Below, piece by piece: positions 17,946 to 27,394 of a DNA stretch of 39,147 nucleotides. The notes beneath the pieces were generated by a model. It was not told the DNA's origin. It ran no database searches and saw only the letters and a list, made by a program, of their open reading frames with translations. Within the stretch, counting starts at the first letter, position 1. The number at the start of each line of letters is the position of its first letter. The DNA comes from Alphaproteobacteria bacterium (lineage in GTDB: Bacteria > Pseudomonadota > Alphaproteobacteria > GCA-2731375). Location: positions 1 to 39,147 of the forward strand of contig VGEV01000017.1 in the NCBI GenBank assembly GCA_016869175.1, read 5' to 3'. The translations under genes were made by a program, and so were the position numbers.

Positions 17946-19142
17946 ATGAGCGAGCCCGGATTGGAAAGTCCCTATGCGTGGCGGCTTGCCGTCGTCTCCA
18001 TGTTGGCGATCGCGGTCGGCGTGGGCGGCCTGTACTTGCCGGTCGTGGCGATGGCGCCGATGGCGGCCGAGTTCGGCAACCAGCGGCAGATTCCATCACT
18101 CGCCTATACGCTGGCCTATATCGGCACCGGCTTCGGCGGCATCGCCATGGGCTGGCTGGCCGACCGGCTGGGGCCGCGCTGGCCGGTCATGCTGGCCGGC
18201 CTGATGATCGCGCTGGGGTGTGCGCTGGCGAGCCGCTCGGGCGCGCTGGGCCTGCTTGCCAGCTACACCCTGCTGGTCGGCCTGTTGGGCCATTCCGGCA
18301 CCTTTGCGCCGCTCGCCAACAACATCACCGGCTGGTTCGAGCGCCGCCGCGGCACGGCGCTCGCGATCGTCGCGGTCGGCAACGCCCTGGGTGGGTTCGC
18401 CTGGCCGCAGGTCTACCGCTTCCTGCTGCCGGCCTGGGGCTGGCGGCAGACGCTGCTGGCTTATGGCCTGTTCGCCGGCGCCCTGCTGCTGGCGGCCGGC
18501 CTCTATGTGCGGCCGCCGCCGGGCGGGCGGCTCGGCCGGCACGCCCCGCGCGAGGATTTCCACCGCCTGCCCTTCCGCTCGCCGTTCGTCATGGGCCTCT
18601 TGGGCGCGGCCGGGCTCGGCTGCTGCACACCGATGGCGATGCCGCTGGTGCACATGGTGGCGTTCTGCGGCGATCTCGGCCTGCCGGCGGCGCGCGGCAG
18701 CGAGGCGGTGTCGCTCATCCTGCTGGTGGCGGTGGCCAGCGCCTTCCTGGGCGGCCGGGTGATCGACCGCATCGGCCCGCTGCCGACCGTGCTCATCGGC
18801 TCCTCGATCCAGGCCTTCGCGGTGATCGGCTTTATGACCTGGGTCGACGACCTGGCCAGCCTGTGGCTGTTCTCGGCCATCATGGGCGTGCCGTTCATCG
18901 TCACCGTGCAGGGCTATGCCCTCATCCTGCGCGATTTCTATGGCCCGCATCTGGCCGGCTGGCGGCTTGGCTACATCATGCTGTTCACGCTCTGCGGCAT
19001 GGCGCTCGGCAGCTGGCTCGCGGGCGTGATCTTCGATCTCACCTTGCGCTACCAGGGGGCGTTCCTGGCAGGGCTTGCCTTCAACGTCCTCAATCTGGCC
19101 GCCGTCGGCCTGCTCTACTGGCGCTGGCAGCGGGTGAAATGA
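17946..19142 (+). CDS. MFS transporter
   Basis: Start MSEPGLESPYAWRLAVVSMLAIAVGVGGLYLPVVAMAPMAAEFG; GWLADRLGPRWP loop, about 12 hydrophobic segments. Confidence 0.9.
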   Translation: MSEPGLESPYAWRLAVVSMLAIAVGVGGLYLPVVAMAPMAAEFGNQRQIPSLAYTLAYIGTGFGGIAMGWLADRLGPRWPVMLAGLMIALGCALASRSGALGLLASYTLLVGLLGHSGTFAPLANNITGWFERRRGTALAIVAVGNALGGFAWPQVYRFLLPAWGWRQTLLAYGLFAGALLLAAGLYVRPPPGGRLGRHAPREDFHRLPFRSPFVMGLLGAAGLGCCTPMAMPLVHMVAFCGDLGLPAARGSEAVSLILLVAVASAFLGGRVIDRIGPLPTVLIGSSIQAFAVIGFMTWVDDLASLWLFSAIMGVPFIVTVQGYALILRDFYGPHLAGWRLGYIMLFTLCGMALGSWLAGVIFDLTLRYQGAFLAGLAFNVLNLAAVGLLYWRWQRVK

Positions 19143-19150
19143 CAAGGCGT

Positions 19151-19168
19151 CGGGCGGTGGTCCGCCCG
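19151..19168. terminator. Candidate bidirectional hairpin between convergent genes
   Basis: CGGGCGG-TGGT-CCGCCCG, perfect 7-bp stem with a 4-nt loop between the ends of the MFS and DUF2852 genes; no clear U-tract. Confidence 0.4.
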
Positions 19169-19190
19169 GCGCCCGTCGTTCAAGGCCGCT

Positions 19191-19622
19191 TCAGGCCGCC
19201 GGCTGCGGCTCCGGCGCTTGCGGCGGACCGGCCGGCCGGTGGCGCCGGTCGGCCATGAACTGGTCGAACTCGGCCTTGTCCTTGGCATGGCGCAGCCGCT
19301 CCAGGAAGCCCTGGAATTCCTGCTGCTCCTCCTCCAGCCGCTTCAGCGTCTCATGGCGATACTCGTCGAAGGCGCGATTGCCGCTCGACGCCGGCTCGCG
19401 CTCGCGCCGGTGCCACCAGCGGCCGACCTGCTCGCGCGCCTCCTCCGCGCCCTCGAAAACCCAGCGGCCCGCGCCACGATGCTTCCTGCAACCCATGCGT
19501 CCACTCCAGATGAGAAAGGCGAGAAGGGCCAGGCCCAACGGCCAGAACAAGATGAAACTCAACACCAACAACCCGATCCAGGCCGGCTTGCCGATGTCGT
19601 CCACCTTCGCAACGAGTTCCAC
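19191..19622 (-). CDS. DUF2852-like membrane protein
   Basis: KPAWIGLLVLSFILFWPLGLALLAFLIWSGRM, then FDEYRHETLKRLEEEQQEFQGFLERLRHAKDKAEFDQFMADR. Confidence 0.8.
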   Translation of the reverse strand: MELVAKVDDIGKPAWIGLLVLSFILFWPLGLALLAFLIWSGRMGCRKHRGAGRWVFEGAEEAREQVGRWWHRREREPASSGNRAFDEYRHETLKRLEEEQQEFQGFLERLRHAKDKAEFDQFMADRRHRPAGPPQAPEPQPAA

Positions 19623-19642
19623 GGGCGTTCCTCCTCGTCCCC

Positions 19643-19669
19643 CATGTGAATGTTACTGACATTCACATG
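19643..19669. promoter_or_regulatory. Candidate operator: 11-bp perfect inverted repeat
   Basis: CATGTGAATGT-TACTG-ACATTCACATG, ending 21 nt upstream of the DUF2852 start codon. Confidence 0.6.
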
Positions 19670-19715
19670 GATGCGCGCGAGCCAGGCCCTTGTCAACCGG
19701 GCAGGCGAAAAAATC

Positions 19716-20360
19716 CTAGCCCTGGGCACCGAAGCCAAGGCCGCGCAGATAGCCCAGCACGGCCGCTTCCAGCAGTTCCTCCGGCGGCATGGGCAGCGCA
19801 CGGCGGGCGCCGTCGCCGCGCCCGAACAACGAGGCGATGCCGTGCGCCAGCGCCCAGACATGCAAGGCCAGCATCAGGGCGGGCGGCCGTTGTGGCCTGG
19901 GCAACAGGCCGCACAGCGTCTCCGCCGCGCCGCGCAGCACCTGGAAGGCGCGTTCGCTTGCCTGGCGCAACTCGCCGTCGAGAACGAGCGGCAGGCCCGA
20001 TTCGAACATCGCCGTATAGTAGGCCGGCTCCTCGCGCGCAAAACGCAAATAGGCCTTGCCCAGGTCCTCGAAGGCCCTGAGCGGTTCCGGCCGGCCCTCG
20101 TTCCAGGCCGCCGCCAAGGCGGCCTCGAAGCGCTGGAAGCCCTGCCGCGCCACATCGGCCATCAGCGCCTCGCGATCGCGGAAATGGCGATAGGGCGCGG
20201 CGGCACTGACCCCGGCGGCCCGCGCCGCCTCGGCGAAGGTGAAGCCGCCCGGACCTTTCTCGACGATCAGGTCCAGCGCGGCGCGGATCAGCGCCTCGCG
20301 CAGGTTGCCGTGATGATAGCCCCGCTCGCCGGGGCCACGACCATGCCGGGACCAGCTCAT
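19716..20360 (-). CDS. TetR-family transcriptional regulator
   Basis: YHHGNLREALIRAALDLIVEKGPGGFTFAEAARAAGVSAAAPYRHFRDREALMADVA; start MSWSRHGRG at 20360. Confidence 0.92.
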   Translation of the reverse strand: MSWSRHGRGPGERGYHHGNLREALIRAALDLIVEKGPGGFTFAEAARAAGVSAAAPYRHFRDREALMADVARQGFQRFEAALAAAWNEGRPEPLRAFEDLGKAYLRFAREEPAYYTAMFESGLPLVLDGELRQASERAFQVLRGAAETLCGLLPRPQRPPALMLALHVWALAHGIASLFGRGDGARRALPMPPEELLEAAVLGYLRGLGFGAQG

Positions 20361-20479
20361 GTGAACGGCTTTTACATCAAGCCGCCGCCCCCGGCCAGTT
20401 CCGCCAGGGTCTCTACAGCGCCCGGGCAAAGGCTTAAGCTCAGGCCGACGAGCCGATCGGCGATCCTTCGGAGGCAGGC

Positions 20480-21358
20480 ATGGACAGGCAATTCGACCGG
20501 GGCGTGGAGGATCTGGGCAATGTCGTGGGGTTGGAGCACGTCAACATCCGTGTGCCCGACCAGCGGCTGGCGACGCTGTTCTATGTGGTCGGGCTGGGCC
20601 TCACGCGCGACCCCTTTCTCATGACCGGCGTCACCAACATGTGGGTCAATGTCGGGCGCAGCCAGTTCCACTTGCCGACCGGCGAACCACAAGTGTTGCG
20701 CGGCGTGACGGGGCTGGTGTTGCCGGACCGGGAGGCCTTGCTGCGGCGGCTGGAACGGGTGCGCGAGGCGTTGGCTGGCACGCGCTTCAGCTATGAGGCC
20801 CGCAACGATTGCGTCGAAACCGTCAGCCCCTGGGGCAACCGCGTGCGCTGCCATGCGCCGCAGGCCCGGTTCGGCCGCATCGTGCTGGGCATGCCGTATG
20901 TCGAATTCGACGTGCCGACCGGCACCGCCGATGGCATCGCCCGCTTCTACCGCGAGATACTGGAGACCAGTTCCGGCGTGAACGCGGAAGATGGCGCCAC
21001 GGTCGCCCGCGCCGTGGTGGGTCAGAACCAGGAACTGGTGTTCCGCGAGACCGACCAGCCGCCGGCGGAATATGACGGCCACCACTTGCAGATCTACATC
21101 ACCAATTTCTCGCGCCCGCACGCGCGGCTGCAGGAGCACGGGCTGGTGAGCGAGGAAAGCGACCAGTACCAGTATCGCTTCAAGGACATCGTCGATCTCA
21201 AGAGCAACCGGCACCTGTTCACCATCGAGCACGAGGTGCGCTCGATGACGCATCCGCTCTATGCCCGACCGTTGGTCAACCGCAATCCGGCGCAAAGCAA
21301 CATGATGTTCGCCGGCGGTTACGAGGAGCAGGCCTACAACATGCCCTACGGCACCTGA
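20480..21358 (+). CDS. VOC-family protein
   Basis: LEHVNIRVPDQRLATLFYVVGLGLTRDPF, a second module MPYVEFDVPTGTADGIARFYREIL, and DGHHLQIYI. Confidence 0.8.
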   Translation: MDRQFDRGVEDLGNVVGLEHVNIRVPDQRLATLFYVVGLGLTRDPFLMTGVTNMWVNVGRSQFHLPTGEPQVLRGVTGLVLPDREALLRRLERVREALAGTRFSYEARNDCVETVSPWGNRVRCHAPQARFGRIVLGMPYVEFDVPTGTADGIARFYREILETSSGVNAEDGATVARAVVGQNQELVFRETDQPPAEYDGHHLQIYITNFSRPHARLQEHGLVSEESDQYQYRFKDIVDLKSNRHLFTIEHEVRSMTHPLYARPLVNRNPAQSNMMFAGGYEEQAYNMPYGT

Positions 21359-21378
21359 ACGGGGTCTGGCGGACCGCC

Positions 21379-22431
21379 ATGCCGACCGTCGCCGCCGACC
21401 GCCTGCGCGCCATCGCGCGCGAACTGCTGGTGGCGGCCGGCGCGCCGGTCGAGGAGGCGGCGATCGTCGCCAAGCACTGCGTCGCCGCCAATCTCGCCGG
21501 GCACGACAGCCACGGCGTCATCATGATCCCGACCTATATCGAGCGGGTGGGGGCCGGCCATATCGTGCCGGGCGCGCCCTGGACCATCACGCAAGAATCG
21601 CCCGCGACCACGGTGATCGACGGCCATTGGGGCTTCGGCTACGTGGTGACCGAAAAGGCAATGCGGCTCACCATCGACAAGGCCAGGCACCATAACGTGG
21701 CGGCCGCCACGGTGTTCCGGCAGGGCCATATCGGCCGCCTGGCCAGCTATCCCCTGATGGCGGTCAAGGCCGGCATGATCGGCCTCATCACCGCCGATTC
21801 CGGCCGTTCGCCCAAGGCCGTGGCTCCGTTCGGCGGGCGCGAAGCCCGGCTCGGCACCAACCCGCTCTCGATCGCCGTGCCCTCCGATCTCGACGGTCCG
21901 CTCTATCTCGACATGGCGACTTCGGCGGTGGCCGCCGGCAAGGTGGCGCTGGCGGCGGCGCGCGGCGAAACCGTGCCGGACGGCTGGATCGTTGACGCCG
22001 AAGGCCGCCCCACGACCGATCCGCGCAAGCACCGGCAGGGCGGCGCGCTGCTGCCGCTCGGCGCCAGCGAGGGCTATAAGGGCTATGGCCTGGCGGTGAT
22101 GGTGGAGATCCTGTGCGGCCTCTTGACCGGGCTCGGCTTCGGCGTGGAACCCAGCGGCCGGCACAACGACGGCTGCTTTCTCGCGGTATTCAACGTCGAA
22201 GCCTTTCGCCCGCTGGCGGCGTTCAAGCGCGAGGTGGCGGAGTTCGCGCGCTATCTCAAGGCGACCCCGCCGTCGGACGGCAGCCCGGGCGTGTTCTATC
22301 CAGGTGAACTGGAATACCGCCGCGAGGCTGAGCGCCAGCGCACCGGCATCGCGGTGGAAGAAGCAACCTGGGAGAAGCTGCGCGTGCTGGCCGCCAAGCA
22401 CGGCCTCGCGGCCAGGCTGGAGTTGGACTAG
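21379..22431 (+). CDS. Ldh-family (malate/L-lactate/ureidoglycolate dehydrogenase type) oxidoreductase
   Basis: HDSHGVIMIPTYIERV, GHWGFGYVVTEKAM, RQGHIGRLASYPLMA, GTNPLSIAVP, LDMATSAVAAGKV, GYKGYGLAVMVEILCGLLTG. Confidence 0.92.
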   Translation: MPTVAADRLRAIARELLVAAGAPVEEAAIVAKHCVAANLAGHDSHGVIMIPTYIERVGAGHIVPGAPWTITQESPATTVIDGHWGFGYVVTEKAMRLTIDKARHHNVAAATVFRQGHIGRLASYPLMAVKAGMIGLITADSGRSPKAVAPFGGREARLGTNPLSIAVPSDLDGPLYLDMATSAVAAGKVALAAARGETVPDGWIVDAEGRPTTDPRKHRQGGALLPLGASEGYKGYGLAVMVEILCGLLTGLGFGVEPSGRHNDGCFLAVFNVEAFRPLAAFKREVAEFARYLKATPPSDGSPGVFYPGELEYRREAERQRTGIAVEEATWEKLRVLAAKHGLAARLELD

Positions 22432-23792
22432 GCGACGATCGCCGGCCGCGCCTTCCAGTCGCCGATGGTGGCCTTGGGCAGACCGAGATTTTCGCGCAAG
22501 GTGGCGCCAGCGTAGTCCCGGTGATAGAGCCCCCGGCGCTGTAATTCCGGAACGACGTGTTGCACCAGGTCGGTGTAGCCGCCCGGCACATGCGTGGCGG
22601 CCATGACGAAGCCGTCGCAGCCATGCTCGACGAACTGCCGCTCCAGCGCGTCCGCTACGTCCCCGGGGCCACCGACGATGGCGTTGTGCGGCCGGGCACG
22701 GCCGCTGAACAGCATGAAGTCGCGCACCGTCGGGTTGCGCTTGCCGCTGGACTGCAGCACGCGGTCGCGCATGGTCCGCAGGCCGGAAATGCCGGCCAGT
22801 TCCGCGTCACTGAACGGCTCGTCCAGGGCCTTGCTAGCGAAGTCGAAGTTGAGCGCTTCCGAAAGCAGCGACAGGGCGTCGATGTCGGTCGGCAAGCGCT
22901 CGATCAGGGCGTACTTGTCCTCGGCTTCAGCCTTTGTCGCGGCCGTCACCGTGTAGGTCAGCGAGCAGATGCGCAAGCGGTCGGGATCGCGGCCCGCGCT
23001 TTCGGCGTCGCCGCGCAATTGCGCATATTCCCGCTTCTGCTGTTCGAGTGTGTTGGGTGCGTTGAAGATCACCTCGGCCCAGCGGCCGGCGAAGCGCCGG
23101 CCGCGGCCGCTCTGGCCGGCCTGGATGATCACCGGATGGCCCTGCGCCGAGCGCGGCACGGTGAAGGGTCCGCGCGACTTGAAGAAGCGCCCGTGATGGT
23201 CGAGGCGACGCACCTTGGCGGGATCGGCGAACCGGCCGCTTGCCTTGTCCTGCACGATGGCGTCGTCGTCCCAGCTATCCCAATGGCCCAGCACCACTTC
23301 CATGAACTCGTCGGCGCGGTCATAGCGCAGGTCGTGCTCCATGACCGCGTCGTGGCCCATGTTGTGGGCCTCGCCCTCGTTCAACGAAGTGACGACGTTC
23401 CAGGCGGCCCGGCCGGCGGTCATCAGGTCGACCGTTGCGAACAGGCGAGCGACATGGAAGGGCTCGAAATAGGTCGTGGAACAAGTGGCACCGAGACCGA
23501 GGCGCCTGGTCGCCATGCCCATCGCCATCAGCACGGTGACCGGGTCCATCTTCACGCAGCGGATGCCGTATTCAACGGTATGCGCGTGGTCGTTGCCGTA
23601 ACGGTCCGGCATCGCCAGTCGATCGTCGAAGAAGGCGAGGTGGAACTTTCCGGCTTCCAGGATGCGGCCGATCTCCTGGTAGTAATCGGCGCTGGTCGAG
23701 TCCGGGCGCGACAGCGGATGTCGCCAGGAACTCACCAGGTTGGTGCAGTTCTGCGCCTGCAAGAAGCCAACCATGGTCATCTGTCGCGTCAT
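22428..23792 (-). CDS. NtaA/SnaA/DszA-type FMN-dependent LLM monooxygenase
   Basis: FFDDRLAMPDRYG, TVDLMTAGRAAWNVVTSLNEGEAHNMG, RYDRADEFMEVVLGHWDSWDDDA, VIIQAGQSGRGRRFAGRWAEVIFNA. Confidence 0.93.
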   Translation of the reverse strand: MTRQMTMVGFLQAQNCTNLVSSWRHPLSRPDSTSADYYQEIGRILEAGKFHLAFFDDRLAMPDRYGNDHAHTVEYGIRCVKMDPVTVLMAMGMATRRLGLGATCSTTYFEPFHVARLFATVDLMTAGRAAWNVVTSLNEGEAHNMGHDAVMEHDLRYDRADEFMEVVLGHWDSWDDDAIVQDKASGRFADPAKVRRLDHHGRFFKSRGPFTVPRSAQGHPVIIQAGQSGRGRRFAGRWAEVIFNAPNTLEQQKREYAQLRGDAESAGRDPDRLRICSLTYTVTAATKAEAEDKYALIERLPTDIDALSLLSEALNFDFASKALDEPFSDAELAGISGLRTMRDRVLQSSGKRNPTVRDFMLFSGRARPHNAIVGGPGDVADALERQFVEHGCDGFVMAATHVPGGYTDLVQHVVPELQRRGLYHRDYAGATLRENLGLPKATIGDWKARPAIVA

Positions 23793-23822
23793 GCGCGCAC
23801 CCCCAGCCCGGGCAAGGATCGC

Positions 23823-24152
23823 CTATTTTCGCGCTTCGAACACATCCTTGGCCAGCAGCGCGGCGCTGACGCCGGTGGGCCAGCCGGAATAGAAGGCCAG
23901 ATGTGTGAACAGCTCGATCAGCTCGTCCTGGGTGACGCCGTTGTCCAGCGCGCGGACCAGGTGGCTGCGCAATTGCTGCTCGCGATTGAGCGCGACGAGG
24001 GCCGCCACGGTAATCAGGCTGCGGTCGCGTTTCGACAGGCCCGGGCGTTCCCAGACGTCGCCGAACAGCACGGTCTCGGTCAGTTCGATCAGCTTCGGCG
24101 CGAAGCTCCGCAGCTTGTCGCGCGGGTTCTGCGGTGGCGGCTGGGTGCTCAT
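23823..24152 (-). CDS. Carboxymuconolactone decarboxylase-family protein
   Basis: LFGDVWERPGLSKRDRSLITVAALVALNREQQLRSHLVRALDNGVTQDELIELFTHLAFYSGWP. Confidence 0.93.
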   Translation of the reverse strand: MSTQPPPQNPRDKLRSFAPKLIELTETVLFGDVWERPGLSKRDRSLITVAALVALNREQQLRSHLVRALDNGVTQDELIELFTHLAFYSGWPTGVSAALLAKDVFEARK

Positions 24153-24175
24153 GACGCGCTCTCCGGTGGATGGGT

Positions 24176-25111
24176 TCAATCGACGTGCAGCACGGCCTTG
24201 CCGACGATCTGCCGGCTGTACAGCCGTTCGGCCAGCTTGCCCAGGTTGCCCAGCTTGTCATCCGCATCGATATGCGGCTGCAAGCGGCCCTGGCTCATGA
24301 GGCCGGCCAGCACCGCCAAGCCGTCGCTGGCCGGCCGGCGGCCCAGTTCGCTGAACAGCATCAGGCCGTAATAGCGCACGCGGCCGGTACGGAAGAACTG
24401 ACCGACATCGATCGTGGCCGGCGCCTCGGAGGAAATGCCGTAGCTGACCAGAACGCCTCCTTGTGCGACCTGCCCCAGGCAGTCCGCCAGCACCGGGCCG
24501 CCGACCGATTCCAGCACGCAATGGAAGGGGCCATGCGCGGCCGTGCCGCCCGCGCGTTCGCCGACCACCACCTGGACGGCACCCGCGCCGCGCACCAGCG
24601 TTTCCTGTTTCGGCTGCCGGATCAGCGCCGTCGCCAAGGCCCCCGACTGGGCCGCGAGCTGGATGCCGTACAGCCCGACGCCGCCCGAGGCGCCGGTCAC
24701 CAGCACGCGGCGGCCCAGCAACTGTCCGGCCTGTTCCAGGGCGTAGAGCGCGGTCAGGCCGGCAACCGGCAGGGTCGCAGCGTGCGCGAAGGACACATTG
24801 TCCGGCAGCGCCGCCAGGGCGGCCGAGTCGACCGCTGCGCGCTCGGCCCAGGCGCCCGACGGCACCAAGCCGACGACGCGGGCTCCGGCCTTCGGACCGG
24901 AGCCGTCGGCGGCCGGCTTCTCGACGATGCCGGCCAGATCCCAGCCGAGCAGCTGCCCCGGGCTGCCGCGGCGCGCGCGCTTGACTTCGCCCAGGTTGAG
25001 CGAGATCGCCTTGATCGCGACGAGCGCCTGGCCCGGCTTCGGGTCCGGCTCCTGCGCCTCGCCGAGCTTCAGATGTCCGGCCGCGTTCGCATCCACCAAC
25101 ACCGCGCGCAT
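24176..25111 (-). CDS. MDR-family zinc-binding-type/quinone-like oxidoreductase
   Basis: GWDLAGIVEKPAADG, LPVAGLTALYALEQAG, VLVTGASGGVGLYGIQLAAQSGA. Confidence 0.88.
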   Translation of the reverse strand: MRAVLVDANAAGHLKLGEAQEPDPKPGQALVAIKAISLNLGEVKRARRGSPGQLLGWDLAGIVEKPAADGSGPKAGARVVGLVPSGAWAERAAVDSAALAALPDNVSFAHAATLPVAGLTALYALEQAGQLLGRRVLVTGASGGVGLYGIQLAAQSGALATALIRQPKQETLVRGAGAVQVVVGERAGGTAAHGPFHCVLESVGGPVLADCLGQVAQGGVLVSYGISSEAPATIDVGQFFRTGRVRYYGLMLFSELGRRPASDGLAVLAGLMSQGRLQPHIDADDKLGNLGKLAERLYSRQIVGKAVLHVD

Positions 25112-25134
25112 GCCTGTCCCCCCGTGGCCTGTCT

Positions 25135-26406
25135 TCAGGTCCGTTCGAAATCGATGCGCTCGACCACCGGCAAGCCTTGCAGATAGCGACGCAGGCAGTC
25201 GAGGCCCAACTCGGCGGCGCCCAGCCGCACCCAGTCGCGACCGCCCAGCATGCGTGCGCGGCGCGACACCACCTCATCCGGGCTGGCAACGGCAAGGCAG
25301 ATGGTGCCGCCCAGGTCGATGCGGTCGGCACCTTCGTCGAGCTCCACCAGCACCGCCAACGCGTGGCTGGCGGCGGTGGCCTTGCGCGCCGCCTCGGCCA
25401 CCGTTTCCGCCGCTTCGCAACTGACTTCGCCGTTGAGATTGCGGCCATCGAGGCCGACCGCCGAGCGTATTTGCGCCAGGTCGCGCGAAACGATCCCCCG
25501 CTTGAACACCGCCTCGGCTCCCGGCAAATGCACAAGACGGCTGGCGATGTGGCCGGCGGTGAAGGTCTCCACCACCGCCAAGGTGCTCCGCTCTACGGCA
25601 AGCGCCTTCAACACCACGCCCTCCAACGTGTTGTCGTCTTCCGCCAGGATGAAGTTGCCGAGCCGCTTGCGCACCTCCTCCTGCACCGGGGCCAGCTTCT
25701 GCTGCACCTCGTGCAGGTCACAGCCGCGCACGGTGATCTTGGTCTCCAGCTGCGGATAGTGCGCGCGAAAGCCCAGCTTCACGCCACCGCCCGGCACCAG
25801 ATCCTCGAGGCCGGCGAGCAGCGCATCGACATGCGACTCGCCAAGCCCATAGGAATGGAAGCGCTTGAGGTGGATGGCGGCCTGGGTGCCGCTCAGCGAC
25901 AGCAGCCGCGGCACGATCTCTTCTTCCAGCATGCGGCGCAGTTCGCGGGGCACGCCGGGCGTGAAGAAGAAGCGCGCGCGACCGATATCGAGCGCGAAGC
26001 CGCAAGCGGTGCCGACCGGGTTGTCCAGCACCTCGGCGCCTTCCGGCAGCATGGCCTGCTTGCGGTTGTTGGGCGGCATCACCCGCGCGCGCCGGCGGAA
26101 GAATTCCTCCATCCGGGCGAGCCAGTCCTCGTTGAGCCGCAATTCCAGGCCGGCCGCCTTGGCGGCGATCTCCTGCGACAGGTCGTCGATGGTCGGTCCC
26201 AGCCCGCCGTTGACGATCACCGCATCGGCGCGTTCGCCGGCCTCACGAAACGCGTTTAGCAGCGTCTCGCGGTCGTCGCCGACGGTCGTTCCCCAGCGCA
26301 CCGTCAGCCCGAAGTCCTCCAGCTTCTGGCTGATGCAGCTGAAATTGCTGTTGACGATCTTGCCGGTCAGCACCTCGTCGCCGGTGCAGATGATCTCGAT
26401 GAGCAT
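25135..26406 (-). CDS. CinA-like protein (MoCF-biosynthesis domain plus degenerate PncC-like domain)
   Basis: N-terminus IEIICTGDEVLTGKIVNSNFSCISQKLEDFGL...VIVNGGLGPTIDDLSQE, FFTPGVPRELRRMLEEEI; C-terminus VVETFTAGHIASRLVHLPGAEAVFKRGIVS. Confidence 0.85.
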   Translation of the reverse strand: MLIEIICTGDEVLTGKIVNSNFSCISQKLEDFGLTVRWGTTVGDDRETLLNAFREAGERADAVIVNGGLGPTIDDLSQEIAAKAAGLELRLNEDWLARMEEFFRRRARVMPPNNRKQAMLPEGAEVLDNPVGTACGFALDIGRARFFFTPGVPRELRRMLEEEIVPRLLSLSGTQAAIHLKRFHSYGLGESHVDALLAGLEDLVPGGGVKLGFRAHYPQLETKITVRGCDLHEVQQKLAPVQEEVRKRLGNFILAEDDNTLEGVVLKALAVERSTLAVVETFTAGHIASRLVHLPGAEAVFKRGIVSRDLAQIRSAVGLDGRNLNGEVSCEAAETVAEAARKATAASHALAVLVELDEGADRIDLGGTICLAVASPDEVVSRRARMLGGRDWVRLGAAELGLDCLRRYLQGLPVVERIDFERT

Positions 26407-26471
26407 GGTTTCGACCCGGGCGGAAAGCGCAATGCTAGTGGATGCGGCAGGCGACCGCCAGCGAGGGCCGC

Positions 26472-27389
26472 TCAGGCCGCCCGGACGGCGTAGCCCAGGC
26501 GGGGGAAGTGCACCACGACCTCGCCCGTTGCCGGGTGTTCGCGCCGCAGAGAGATGCGCCGGTCGTCAAGGCCCGCAAGTATGCCGATAACCGCGTCGCG
26601 GCCGTAATCGTCGGGCGTCACGGCGATGGAGGCGCCGGCTCGCAGGCCTAGTCCATTCTCGCCATCGACGCCCTGGCCGCCCGCCGGGCTGGCGGCGGCG
26701 GCGATGGCCAAGGCATCGCCAGACGCCAGTGGCCGGGCGTCGCCATGGCCGATGGCGGCGATGCGGTCCATCCAGGCCAACACCGCCGGTTGCGGGTCCA
26801 GCAGGGCCGCCGTCCTGGCATGCGCCTGCCGCAGGAACCAGCAATGGCCGTAGATCGCCGCGTCAGCCAGCGTCGGCCCAGCCCCCAGCAGGAAGGGGCG
26901 CTCGCGCAGCATGTCGGCCAGCCAGCGCAATTGCTCGCGCAGGCGGTCGCGATAGCGCGGCGCCGAGCGCCTGAGACGGTTGAGATCGAGCGGCACGGCC
27001 CACATCGCCGCGCGGTCGGCGTGGAACTCCATGGGAAAGGCCTCCGGCGCCGTGCCGACGATGAAGCGGCCGACATTCCAGGCCAGACCCAGACCCGCCC
27101 AGTGCTGCAACGCCAGGGCAAGGCCGCGCAGCCCCTGCGGCAGCAGCGCCGGCTCGCGATGGCGCGCTTCCAGCTCTTCGAGGATGCAGGCGGTATCGCA
27201 GTAGACGTCGGCACCGACCTGCAGCACCGGAATGCGCCGGTAGCCGCCCGTCAAGGCCAGCAGGTCGGGCTTGGGCATGATCATCGGCGCCTCGACCGAG
27301 CGCCAAGCAAGCCGCTTGATGCCGAGCGCGACCCGCACGATCTCGGCAAAAGGCGAGAGTGCGTAGTGATACAGCAGCAGTTCCGCCAT
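26472..27389 (-). CDS. Glutathione S-transferase family protein
   Basis: LLLYHYALSPFAEIVRVALGIKRLAWRSVEAP, GGYRRIPVLQVGADVYCDTACILEELEAR, FLLGAGPTLADAAIYGHCWF. Confidence 0.88.
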   Translation of the reverse strand: MAELLLYHYALSPFAEIVRVALGIKRLAWRSVEAPMIMPKPDLLALTGGYRRIPVLQVGADVYCDTACILEELEARHREPALLPQGLRGLALALQHWAGLGLAWNVGRFIVGTAPEAFPMEFHADRAAMWAVPLDLNRLRRSAPRYRDRLREQLRWLADMLRERPFLLGAGPTLADAAIYGHCWFLRQAHARTAALLDPQPAVLAWMDRIAAIGHGDARPLASGDALAIAAAASPAGGQGVDGENGLGLRAGASIAVTPDDYGRDAVIGILAGLDDRRISLRREHPATGEVVVHFPRLGYAVRAA

Positions 27390-27394
27390 GGCGC

